Source: Tropheryma whipplei str. Twist
GTDB lineage: Bacteria; Actinomycetota; Actinomycetes; Actinomycetales; Microbacteriaceae
Length of the DNA stretch: 64,000 nucleotides
Direction: 5' to 3'
Assembly (NCBI RefSeq): GCF_000007485.1
Contig: NC_004572.3
Span: 434,001 to 498,000 of the forward strand
This document shows, piece by piece, positions 35,889 through 44,474 of the stretch. Numbering within the stretch: the first letter of the stretch is position 1; each line of letters begins with the position of its first letter. The notes under the pieces are model-generated. The model saw only the letters and a list, made by a program, of their open reading frames with translations, did not search any database and was not told the origin of the DNA. A program made the translations under genes and the position numbers.

Positions 35889-36725
35889 TTAGTCATGCTC
35901 CTTATGAATCTCAAAATTATCCCTGTTACCAGAAATGGAAATATAACCTGAAACAGACGTAACCAGGGGTTGCGTACCATACTTTCGAAGTATTTCAAGA
36001 GCGATTTTCGTTGGGTGCCCATATCGATTCTGCTTCCCCGCAGAAATAATCCCATATTTAGCAGAGATATGCTTGTAAAGCATAGGAAATTGATCAGATG
36101 AACCGTGGTGGGCAACCTTGACTATGTCGTATGCACCGTGCGTAGTGTTTGTAAAATCACTAAAAATTAACTGCTGTGCCGGCTTGCCAAGATCGCCCAA
36201 AAATATCATGCTCAGCTTATCTCCCCGAAAGGCTATAACTACGCTTCCGTTATTACCACGGCGTAAGTTTGGCGGATTATCTCTCCGGGGCCAAATAATT
36301 TCCCATTTCATCTGACCAAGGAGTCCGGTATCCCCTTTATGTACGCGTGACATACTGGCCCCACCCTTTACAAGGGTGCTTTCTATAACACTTGCCAAGA
36401 GCCGATCATTTTCACCGGTAAGCACCCTGTCAACCTTCCCAACAACGCTCTTGTATCCTCCAACATGGTCACGGTCATAGTGGCTTATAACAAGAAGATT
36501 AATCCTTTGAACAGAAAATCTTTTCATACACTTATCGAGTAACTTTTCACTTGCACCCATATCTACCATGGCAATACTCGAGTTACTGCGAATCATAACC
36601 GCATCGCCTTGACCTACGTCACACACAGCTACGACCCAATTTTGCCCTCCTGTAAACGCAGCAAAATACACAAAAATTGCTGAGAGAACAGCTGATAGTG
36701 CAATAGCCAAACGATATTTCTTCAT
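35889..36725 (-). CDS. Metallo-beta-lactamase-fold protein, ComEC C-terminal domain as a separate gene
   Basis: 278 residues. An N-terminal hydrophobic helix (LAIALSAVLSAIFVYFAAF) is followed by the ComEC-type hydrolase domain: VCDVGQGDAVMIRS, VDMGAS, LVISHYDRDHVGGYKSV (metal-binding HxxxDH), AFRGDKLSMIFLGDLGK and IVKVAHHGSSDQ. In most actinobacteria this domain is the C-terminal part of ComEC. Here it is a separate gene whose start overlaps the stop of the membrane part by 4 bp (ATGA), so the two are translationally coupled. It may degrade one DNA strand or assist uptake; the in vivo role in this organism is unknown. Confidence 0.88.
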   Translation of the reverse strand: MKKYRLAIALSAVLSAIFVYFAAFTGGQNWVVAVCDVGQGDAVMIRSNSSIAMVDMGASEKLLDKCMKRFSVQRINLLVISHYDRDHVGGYKSVVGKVDRVLTGENDRLLASVIESTLVKGGASMSRVHKGDTGLLGQMKWEIIWPRRDNPPNLRRGNNGSVVIAFRGDKLSMIFLGDLGKPAQQLIFSDFTNTTHGAYDIVKVAHHGSSDQFPMLYKHISAKYGIISAGKQNRYGHPTKIALEILRKYGTQPLVTSVSGYISISGNRDNFEIHKEHD

Positions 36726-38140
36726 ACTTTGCTCTTTTGCATGGGCACTGTCGTGCCCGTCAATCTTCTAACGACAAAAATAATGCTCAATGTTAGAGTG
36801 ATCAGGAGCATAACGCCCAGAACACCACCCGGAAATGGAAGCGGTGGAATAAAGGCGAGAGCACGAGCGACACGCGCAATCCACTCAGACGGTAAGTATC
36901 CAAGCATAAGAAAAAGGTGCGACACCATGTCAATTGGTGAGAATAAAACCGCAAGAAGACCAAGAATTGTTGCAATTGGGACAACAGGCTCTGAGATTGC
37001 ATTAGCCACAACACCCGTAAGTGGTATTTGTGGAGTAATCAATACAAGTATTGGCTGGCAAGCAAGTTGAGCAGATAATGGTACAGCAATCAGTGGCGCA
37101 ATAGGCCCCAGATTCAATCTCAAAAATCTCATAGACTGCATTCTAATTTCAATCGATTTTGACATGAGTAAGATACCCGCAGTAGCTGCAACGGAGAGTA
37201 AAAATCCATAATCGCAAGCAAACCACGGATTCCACAGAAGCATACCTAAAACAGCAAGAGACAAAACTGGCAGGCCAACACCTATACGGCCTGAATAGAG
37301 TCCACACAGGGTTGCCAAAGCCATAATTGCTGCACGAACAATACTGGAATCGGGAATAACCAGTATCACAAAAAGGAGAAGAGAAAGAATGGATACAATA
37401 ACCCTAAAGCGTACCCTCAAGAAACTAAAAAGCCTCGCAATGATAGCCACAACCATTGCACAATTTGATCCAGAAACGGCAGTTAGGTGACTTAGAGAAG
37501 TATCCTTCATGGCTTTGTCAAGCGATTGTCCTACGCCACGTGTATCTCCAACTGATAAACCTAAAAGCAGCTTTCCCCCGTCACCAGGTATGGAAGAGAC
37601 CTTTTCGAATACACCATTTCGAAGATAATTCGCCCAGTCCAGATACCAAGGCGAATGGCGTACGGGTTTCGGGTCGCTGACAGGAGATATATAAACACTC
37701 TCACGCCGGCCCGGGGGCGCCTTCTTGAGCTTGCCATTGAGAGCGATAGCACTTCCAACCGAATACGCAGTATCACCTCTCAGGGCGCATGGAACAGATA
37801 GGTCAGAATAAGTGTCTATCTCAAGCAAGGTGCATTTTAAATTCGAGGCATAGGCACTGCTGCGGGGCAACGAGTCAATCCTTACAACAAGCTTATGAAC
37901 GGAATTCGTGGTTGTTGCAGAAAGAAGAGCAGGAGGCTCTCGAATGGGCTCAATAACAAAAAATATAGAACATATCGCGATACTTGTTGCTGCGCACCCA
38001 ATGGCAGTATATCTGAAGGTGGTAAACAAAAACGGCACGAAAAGGGCAAATACGAGGAACCACAGCCTAACGTGTTGCACCAACAAAACAGATGTAGTCC
38101 AGGCCGATAAAGCTAAGGGCACAGCACGAAAATCTGTCAA
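36722..38140 (-). CDS. comEC: ComEC-like DNA-uptake channel, membrane part
   Basis: A 472-residue polytopic membrane protein with several hydrophobic helices at the N-terminus, an OB-like extracytoplasmic segment (IALNGKLKKAPPGRRE), and the Competence domain marked by LLLGLSVGDTRGVGQSLDKAMKDTSLSHLTAVSG and SGSNCAMVVAI. ComEC forms the channel for single-stranded DNA in competence. The C-terminal hydrolase domain usual in actinobacteria is on the next gene. The upstream comEA overlaps the start by 4 bp. Confidence 0.9.
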   Translation of the reverse strand: MTDFRAVPLALSAWTTSVLLVQHVRLWFLVFALFVPFLFTTFRYTAIGCAATSIAICSIFFVIEPIREPPALLSATTTNSVHKLVVRIDSLPRSSAYASNLKCTLLEIDTYSDLSVPCALRGDTAYSVGSAIALNGKLKKAPPGRRESVYISPVSDPKPVRHSPWYLDWANYLRNGVFEKVSSIPGDGGKLLLGLSVGDTRGVGQSLDKAMKDTSLSHLTAVSGSNCAMVVAIIARLFSFLRVRFRVIVSILSLLLFVILVIPDSSIVRAAIMALATLCGLYSGRIGVGLPVLSLAVLGMLLWNPWFACDYGFLLSVAATAGILLMSKSIEIRMQSMRFLRLNLGPIAPLIAVPLSAQLACQPILVLITPQIPLTGVVANAISEPVVPIATILGLLAVLFSPIDMVSHLFLMLGYLPSEWIARVARALAFIPPLPFPGGVLGVMLLITLTLSIIFVVRRLTGTTVPMQKSKV

Positions 38141-38718
38141 AGTATAACCTTGTCTTTTATGCTCTTGATAAGTTTGTTACCTATACCAGATATTTTTTTC
38201 AGATCCTCCAGCCTTTTGAAGGGTCCGTGTTTGTTGCGCCAATCAATAATTCTTTTAGCTGTAGCCTTTCCTATTCCCTTTATTGACTGCAATCTCTGGG
38301 CATCCGCAGTGTTTATATTTACAGGCGAAGATTCACTGTCTTTTGGAAGAACAACAATTTTTTGCCCATCACGGAGTAATTCTGCAAGATTTACTGAATT
38401 AGTATCAGAAAGCGGTTTGAATCCACCTGCAGCAATAATTGCGTTATTTACGCGTGAGCCAGCTTCAAGAGAGTAGACTCCGGGATGAACGATTTCACCG
38501 GCTACATGAACGCTAATCATATTCATTCCAGAGGATGTGGCTGTAAAACTGGTATGTGCAGGACTTTCAATAGCATCAAATGAAACATTTTTAGAATTCT
38601 TATCAGGGCCAAAAAAAGGTTTTGTATAAACCAGAATGAGCAGGCCCGACGCTAGTACCAAAGAGATAACGAAGGACCAAGAAGTCGCCGCAGAAAGGGT
38701 CCAGCGAAACTTGTGCAT
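38137..38718 (-). CDS. comEA: ComEA-like DNA-binding competence protein
   Basis: 193 residues. One N-terminal membrane anchor (SWSFVISLVLASGLLILVYT), an SLBB-type segment (ISVHVAGEIVHPGVYSLEAG), then a double helix-hairpin-helix domain: VNINTADAQRLQSIKGIGKA followed by TAKRIIDWR, then FKRLEDLKKISGIGNKLI. ComEA binds incoming double-stranded DNA at the outer face of the membrane and hands it to ComEC. It forms a three-gene unit with the two halves of comEC. No pilus genes are in the window. Confidence 0.92.
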   Translation of the reverse strand: MHKFRWTLSAATSWSFVISLVLASGLLILVYTKPFFGPDKNSKNVSFDAIESPAHTSFTATSSGMNMISVHVAGEIVHPGVYSLEAGSRVNNAIIAAGGFKPLSDTNSVNLAELLRDGQKIVVLPKDSESSPVNINTADAQRLQSIKGIGKATAKRIIDWRNKHGPFKRLEDLKKISGIGNKLIKSIKDKVIL

Positions 38719-38799
38719 AGAGAAAAGATATTTTGCTACACCCTATGAACAAATGAAAAAGCAAAAACTGTGTAAAACTTACCTAGCTTGCAGCACGAT

Positions 38800-41181
38800 C
38801 TATTTGGGCTCCACAACGAAGTTTACAAGTTTTGGTGGAACACAGATTACCCGCTTTACTGACCTGCCAGAAAGCGCATGCTCAATTGCCGGCAGGCTCC
38901 GGGCGCTGTGTACAAGCTGCTCAGTTGTTATATTAGTCAAAACGTTCAGTCGACCTCGTAGTCTACCGTCTATCTGCACTATTGCACAGGTGGTTTTCTG
39001 TTCTAAGAAAGTTGTATCAACTTCTGGGAAAAGCGCTTTACTGACGCTGTATTTATTGCCCAAAATTTCCCACATTTCCTCGGCTGTGTAGGGGGAAAAC
39101 ATATCAAGGGCAATCGCAATTGTTTCAATTGCCTCTCGTATAGCAGGATTATCAGCCCCTATTGTCTGAATTTTTTTTCTAGTTATATTCAGAAGATCCA
39201 TTAGCCGTGCGGCAATAACATTAAAACGATAAGAATCGACTAACCAGTCGATATCATTCAATAAGCTGTGTGTGTGTTTCCTGAGCTCAATATCCCCCAA
39301 TGAAAGATCGGCGGTGCGCTTTGGAACTTCTTTTGCAGTTTGAATGCAACGCGATAGAAACCTTGCCGCTCCTGTCATTGATACATCTTTCCAATCAATA
39401 TCTTCTTCTGGTGGTCCAGAAAATATTAGAGCGAACCGGATTACATCAACTCCGTGTTGGGAAACTTCCTTCGAAAATTCAACAATATTGCCCTTTGACT
39501 TTGACATTTTTGCCCCATTCAGGACAACCATGCCCTGATTTATAAGACGCAGAAATGGTTCTTTAAAATCGACAAACCCGATATCGTACAAGAATTTGGT
39601 TATAAACCTTGCGTATAACAAATGCAGCACGGCATGTTCAACCCCGCCACAGTACTGATCTACAGGGCCCCATTTCTTAGCCTTCTCCAAGGTAAACGGC
39701 GCAGTATCACAATCAGGATTCAGATATCGCAGAAAGTACCACGATGAATCAAAAAATGTGTCCATCGTATCTGTATCTCTTCGAAAGAGCGAACCAGCCT
39801 TATGAAGGTTTACCCAGTCATGAATACCACCAAGTGGTGACAGTCCGCTTGGAGTTAGATCAATACCCTCTGAATCCGGCAATAGAACAGGTAAATCATC
39901 TTCTTCAACAGGAATTTCGGAGCCATTTGAATCGTACAGAATCGGTATTGGGGTCCCCCAATATCTCTGTCTTGAAATAAGCCAGTCACGGAGCCTATAG
40001 GATATTTCTCTTCTTCCAAGGGACTTCGCGCATAGATCTCTAGTAATATTTTCCCTTGCTTGCGTGACACTCTGCCCAGAGTATTTACCAGAAGAAATAA
40101 GGCGATTATCTTCCATAATTTTGACTATTGGAAGGTTGTACCTCACAGCAAACCTCTCATCGCGAGTGTCATGACCTGGAACCGACATAACAGCTCCCTT
40201 TGCGTAGTCAGAAAGAATGTAGCTCGCCGCAAAAATTGGGACACTCTGTCCTGTAAGCGGGTGAATTGCAAAGGATTTTAGGTCTAGACCACGGACACCC
40301 TCATGGGTTTTATCAATATTATGTCGCAATTCGAGCAACTCGCCTAGTACGCCAGATTTGCTCGCTAGCTCTTCTGTCACCTCAGAATCAAAAGCAAGCG
40401 CAAGATAAGTGACACCAAAAATAGTTTCAGGACGAGTTGTAAACACCGTTACAGGTCGCTTTAGTGTTGGAATATTGAATTCAATCGAAACACCCTCCGA
40501 GCGGCCGATCCAGTTGCGCTGCATTGTAATCACTCGCTCTGGCCAATTATTTTCAAGCATGCTCAAGTCATCAAGAAGACGATCAGCATACGCAGTTATT
40601 CGCAAAAACCACTGAGTAAGCTTCTTTTTGACAACTAAAGCTCCGCTGCGCTCGCTAGTGCCATCCGGTAGAACCTGCTCATTAGCAAGAACAGTTCTGT
40701 CAGAAGGATCCCAATTAACCCATGCCTTTTTCCTGTAGGCAAGACCGTGTTTATAAAGTTTTAGAAAAAGCCATTGATTCCATCTGTAGTACTCAGGGTC
40801 TGATGTATGCAACCGTCGAGACCAGTCAAACGACGCGGCATAAAGTCGCATACTTCTTGCTTGCTGATCAATATTCCTATAAGTCCAGACTTTTGGATCT
40901 GAACCGTGCTTTATTGCGGCATTTTCCGCAGGCAAGCCAAAAGAGTCCCACCCAACAGGATGAAGTACATTGTAGCCCCTGTGACGCCAGTAACGAGCTA
41001 TGAAATCACCGTAAGCATATGTTTCAGCATGTCCCATATGTAAGTCCCCTGAGGGATAGGAAAACATATCCAAAACGTATTTTCGAGGTGTTTCAGAATC
41101 ATTTTCATCAACCTCAAATAACCTATCGCGCTCCCAGATTGGGGCCCATTTTTCTTCTAAGGCACGAAAATTGTATTCCAT
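38800..41181 (-). CDS. leuS: Leucyl-tRNA synthetase
   Basis: A class I synthetase. It starts MEYNFRALEEKWAPIWERD, the normal family start, with MFSYPSGDLHMGHAETYAYG (HIGH = HMGH), an editing domain with the T-rich VFTTRPETIFGVTYLALA, WYFLRY and QYCGGVEHAVLHLLYARF, and the KMSKS loop GAKMSKSKGN. The ATG at 41181 gives 793 residues. An upstream ATG at 41220 adds 13 atypical residues. It lies upstream of comEA, separated by about 80 bp, and follows pabB. Confidence 0.96.
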   Translation of the reverse strand: MEYNFRALEEKWAPIWERDRLFEVDENDSETPRKYVLDMFSYPSGDLHMGHAETYAYGDFIARYWRHRGYNVLHPVGWDSFGLPAENAAIKHGSDPKVWTYRNIDQQARSMRLYAASFDWSRRLHTSDPEYYRWNQWLFLKLYKHGLAYRKKAWVNWDPSDRTVLANEQVLPDGTSERSGALVVKKKLTQWFLRITAYADRLLDDLSMLENNWPERVITMQRNWIGRSEGVSIEFNIPTLKRPVTVFTTRPETIFGVTYLALAFDSEVTEELASKSGVLGELLELRHNIDKTHEGVRGLDLKSFAIHPLTGQSVPIFAASYILSDYAKGAVMSVPGHDTRDERFAVRYNLPIVKIMEDNRLISSGKYSGQSVTQARENITRDLCAKSLGRREISYRLRDWLISRQRYWGTPIPILYDSNGSEIPVEEDDLPVLLPDSEGIDLTPSGLSPLGGIHDWVNLHKAGSLFRRDTDTMDTFFDSSWYFLRYLNPDCDTAPFTLEKAKKWGPVDQYCGGVEHAVLHLLYARFITKFLYDIGFVDFKEPFLRLINQGMVVLNGAKMSKSKGNIVEFSKEVSQHGVDVIRFALIFSGPPEEDIDWKDVSMTGAARFLSRCIQTAKEVPKRTADLSLGDIELRKHTHSLLNDIDWLVDSYRFNVIAARLMDLLNITRKKIQTIGADNPAIREAIETIAIALDMFSPYTAEEMWEILGNKYSVSKALFPEVDTTFLEQKTTCAIVQIDGRLRGRLNVLTNITTEQLVHSARSLPAIEHALSGRSVKRVICVPPKLVNFVVEPK

Positions 41182-41260
41182 ATTCTCACACAATGTATCT
41201 AAGGCACGTAACGCATGCATGTTCTTGGATGAACCGGTTATAGGTTTTCATGAAGAGTAT

Positions 41261-42703
41261 CTACCTACCCAAAATCGCATCAATCATTGCCGCTACCTTC
41301 AGTTTAGTCTCGGCAAGTTCAAACTCCGGATCGCTATCAAACACCACTCCCCCTCCACTACCAATACTGACTTCTCCATTGCAAAAAACTGCTGATCTAA
41401 TAGACATCGCAAAACAGATATTCTTTCCATCGCCCGATATATAACCGAATGCACCTGAATAAACTCCCCTTCTTGCCCTTTCCAAATCATATATAGACTT
41501 GACGGCTGCGATTTTGGGTGCTCCGGTCACTGATCCTGCTGGAAATGTTGCACACAAAATATCAAAAAATCCACGTCCTGGGCGCAAGATACCGCTTACT
41601 CTCGATACAAGCTGATGCAAACCCTTATATGTTCTGACCCTATACATATAATCAACTTCAACCGAAGAGCAGATTTTACTAAAATCATTGCGCATTAGAT
41701 CGACAATCATAAGGTTTTCGGCTTTCTCTTTTTCAGAAGTTTTAAGCTCCGATATCAGATATGAATCCTCGGAAGGAGACCTACCCCTTGGGCGTGTTCC
41801 CTTGATCGGTTCTGTGACAAGAATATTGTCAGATAATGCCAGAAAAAGCTCTGGGGAAGAGCTAACAAAGTGGCGCGGTCCGATTTTGATATAGGCACAG
41901 TACTGTGTTGGACTTTTCTGTCTAAGGGCCCAAAAGGCAGAAAATGGTGACCTGTTACCGGAGTTCCTGATCGTAAGTCTGTTAGCCAGACAAATTTGGT
42001 AAACATCTCCACGCATGATTTTTTCCAGAACTCTGTGAATAAGTTGCAAATATTGTTGATCGGTATGAAGCCACTGCAACCCTGAAGCAAAACTATTTCT
42101 TGGCATGAGTTTTGAGTTTGCTAAATGCCTTGATTTAGCCTGCGGGATATAATCTTCTCGGTCTATTGAACCTTTCATCAAGAGCTTCTCAACCAGAGTT
42201 GAAGCCCTATTTACCCATTCTTTTGCATCAACAGTATTTTTGGAAAAACTGATAATTTTCAGCAATCCCATTCTGTAGTCAATACATATCGCGCGGTTGC
42301 AGCAAATCCACGAGGATAAATTAGTTTGACCTGTAGCAGGAGCATCTTGCTGTGTTGGATAATTTACACCCAATAGACATGCGCCAACTTCGTAATCAAT
42401 CCACCCAACAAAGCCTAATGGCCAAGGCTGTGGGTCACAATCCAAGAGCTTTGAGAAAAAAGACTCCACATCAGTCGGATCAAGACAGCTCCCAGATCGA
42501 AGACTCACCGACGGACCAGAGCCAATCGCACTGCGTCGTCGGTTTTGCAGTGGTCGTGCATCATCCAGCCAAAAGCAATTCTCCGAATCGTAAAAAAGGG
42601 CTTCAAAGAGGTATCGGAAACAACTGTCAGCAAAATCCTCGGAGAGGTCAACGGGGTAATCCACCCAAAAAACACCCCGATCTTCTTCCACAATTGTCTC
42701 CAT
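41261..42703 (-). CDS. pabB: Aminodeoxychorismate synthase component I
   Basis: A 480-residue chorismate-utilising enzyme. The C-terminal catalytic domain has SSSPELFLAL, TEPIKGTRPRGRSPSEDSYL, NLMIVDLMRNDFSKIC, YKGLHQLVSRVSG, FPAGSVTGAPKIAAVK and FGYISGDGKNICFAMSIR. The Lys in PIKGT is the residue that separates PabB from anthranilate synthase (TrpE has Ala there), so folate p-aminobenzoate synthesis is favoured over tryptophan. The N-terminal domain shows GWIDYEVG, typical of PabB/TrpE. It starts 17 bp from the divergent DedA-App1 gene, and the spacer is a palindrome. Confidence 0.88.
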   Translation of the reverse strand: METIVEEDRGVFWVDYPVDLSEDFADSCFRYLFEALFYDSENCFWLDDARPLQNRRRSAIGSGPSVSLRSGSCLDPTDVESFFSKLLDCDPQPWPLGFVGWIDYEVGACLLGVNYPTQQDAPATGQTNLSSWICCNRAICIDYRMGLLKIISFSKNTVDAKEWVNRASTLVEKLLMKGSIDREDYIPQAKSRHLANSKLMPRNSFASGLQWLHTDQQYLQLIHRVLEKIMRGDVYQICLANRLTIRNSGNRSPFSAFWALRQKSPTQYCAYIKIGPRHFVSSSPELFLALSDNILVTEPIKGTRPRGRSPSEDSYLISELKTSEKEKAENLMIVDLMRNDFSKICSSVEVDYMYRVRTYKGLHQLVSRVSGILRPGRGFFDILCATFPAGSVTGAPKIAAVKSIYDLERARRGVYSGAFGYISGDGKNICFAMSIRSAVFCNGEVSIGSGGGVVFDSDPEFELAETKLKVAAMIDAILGR

Positions 42704-42704
42704 T

Positions 42705-42719
42705 TACTAAACTTTAGTA
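42705..42719. promoter_or_regulatory. 15-bp inverted repeat filling a 17-bp divergent spacer
   Basis: TACTAAA (42705-42711), one C, TTTAGTA (42713-42719): a perfect inverted repeat. The gap between the start codons of the divergent pabB and DedA-App1 genes is only 17 bp (42704-42720), so almost all of it is this palindrome. It could be an operator for both genes. The gap is too short for two ordinary leader sequences with ribosome binding sites. Confidence 0.45.
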
Positions 42720-42720
42720 G

Positions 42721-44448
42721 GTGTTCGACTTCGTGCATACCTTCCTTGAGGTTATAAGTAGCATTAACCCACTGCTCCTAATTGGGATAGCCTTTGTGGC
42801 GGTTGTCCTTGAAACTTCGATTCTTATAGGGCTTGTGGTCCCGGGCGATGCGGTTATCATCGTAGCTTCTCTTGGGGTAAAAAACTTTGGTGAATACCTC
42901 CTTCTTTTGATTGCCGTAATATTCGGTTCATTTGTTGGCGAAACATGCGGTTTTCTTCTTGGAAAATTCTTTGGAAAATCTCTTAGGAAAATAAAATTTA
43001 AAAATCTCAAATTTGATAGAGCAAACAGCCTTATTCAGCAACACGAATGGAAGGCACTGCTTATCTCACGGTTTACGCCAGTTTTACACTCCGTAGTGCC
43101 AGTGGCGGCCGGGATTGCAGGGCTGAAATATAAAAAGTTCATTTTCTGGACGATGATTTCATGTACATTGTGGGCAGTTTTATACGTCACATTCGGTTTC
43201 TTGGCGGTAAGCAATTACCGGGAATTATCAGGAAAATTGCATTACGCAGCCCTAATCTTTTTTGCAATTCTTGTTGGCTTCGTAACACTCATAACCGTCA
43301 TAAAAAAATTTGCAAAAAAATATTCTGACAACAAAGATTCAGCAATTCAAAATAATTCGCTACACTTCGCGGCAATTTGGGAAAATAGGATGCACGAATT
43401 GCTGAGAAAGTGGGCAAGAAAAAGAAAACGGGTAGAAATAATAAACCCTGTTATGGGGTACGGATCGGAAGAATGGATAAGAGTACTCGGGAGGGTTCTT
43501 ATGGTTAACCCGAAGAGCGCCAAAAAGAACAAGGACATAAGGGGATGGAGAAGTTTTTTCAGCATACCGGTTCCTGGAGTGCTCGTAAAGGCACGAATAT
43601 GCAAATGTAAGAATTATGCTCCGACGATTGGGCAATCAATTGGAACTCAAAATGCTTCCATGGATGATTCATTCTGTACCTGCAACCCGGTTGAGTATTT
43701 CTTCAGGGCAGATCGCGGGGGTGTTATAGATGCAAAAGTACCCGTCAAATTGTCACCAGGAATGCACACGGTGTACTTGGCAACGCCCCGCTCCGGGTCT
43801 TTCAGGTGTCAAATAGCAATTGTTTCAAAAAGAGTAAAAATAGGTTTTGTATCGGATATAGATGACACGATAGTCGTAACCCGTCTTCCGAGGGTGTTGG
43901 TTGCCGCATGGAACACGTTTGTTGTTAATGAACGCGCAAGACATCCTGTATCCGGCATGAATGTTCTATTTGAACTGTTGGCACGCGCAAACCCTGGGGC
44001 ACCATTTATATATCTGTCAACCGGGGCGTGGAACACCGCAGCTGCTCTCGAGAGATTTATGACAAGAAACATATACCCACAAGGACCACTGCTTCTAACT
44101 GATTGGGGGCCAACTCATGATAGATGGTTTAGAAATGGAAATCAGCACAAAAGGGAAAATATTGAGAGATTAATTTCGGAATTTCCCCGTATAAAATGGG
44201 TGCTAATAGGAGACAGTGGGCAGCATGATGAGGGTATATACACGGAGTTTGCACTGCGTTATCCGAAAAATGTTGAACTGATCCTTATACGACGTCTGTT
44301 TGCATTTGAGGCATTCTTCATAGGGAGGTTTCTGCGCAGGAAGCAGAAGAAATCAACACTAAAGATTGTCAGATACGGATATGACGGGTCCGATATGCTA
44401 AACGAAATAAGGATGCTTCCAAAGAGCAACTTTACAATCAGGATCTAG
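42721..44448 (+). CDS. DedA-family membrane protein fused to App1-like phosphatase domain
   Basis: A 575-residue two-domain protein. Residues 1-195 are a DedA/SNARE-associated protein: helices from about 18, ETSILIGLVVPGDAVIIVAS (31-50), GSFVGETCGFLLGKFFGK and SRFTPVLHSVVPVAAGIAGL. Residues about 238-540 match the DUF2183/App1 phosphatidate-phosphatase domain: GYGSEEWIRVLGRVL, catalytic SDIDDTI (378-384), YLSTGAWN (431-438), a basic segment around K477 and GDSGQHDEGIY (497-507). DedA proteins are linked to lipid handling and membrane homeostasis; App1 removes phosphate from phosphatidate. The fusion suggests a lipid transporter plus phosphatase (inference). GTG start. First gene of a three-gene plus-strand envelope operon. 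Confidence 0.85.
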   Translation: MFDFVHTFLEVISSINPLLLIGIAFVAVVLETSILIGLVVPGDAVIIVASLGVKNFGEYLLLLIAVIFGSFVGETCGFLLGKFFGKSLRKIKFKNLKFDRANSLIQQHEWKALLISRFTPVLHSVVPVAAGIAGLKYKKFIFWTMISCTLWAVLYVTFGFLAVSNYRELSGKLHYAALIFFAILVGFVTLITVIKKFAKKYSDNKDSAIQNNSLHFAAIWENRMHELLRKWARKRKRVEIINPVMGYGSEEWIRVLGRVLMVNPKSAKKNKDIRGWRSFFSIPVPGVLVKARICKCKNYAPTIGQSIGTQNASMDDSFCTCNPVEYFFRADRGGVIDAKVPVKLSPGMHTVYLATPRSGSFRCQIAIVSKRVKIGFVSDIDDTIVVTRLPRVLVAAWNTFVVNERARHPVSGMNVLFELLARANPGAPFIYLSTGAWNTAAALERFMTRNIYPQGPLLLTDWGPTHDRWFRNGNQHKRENIERLISEFPRIKWVLIGDSGQHDEGIYTEFALRYPKNVELILIRRLFAFEAFFIGRFLRRKQKKSTLKIVRYGYDGSDMLNEIRMLPKSNFTIRI

Positions 44449-44474
44449 ATTCACCGAGTAATTTAGGGGTATCT

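Noticed and set aside
35825-36115. 96-codon minus-strand frame between holA and the ComEC hydrolase gene
   Set aside because: Mostly an out-of-frame shadow of the hydrolase gene; the real gap is only 60 bp.
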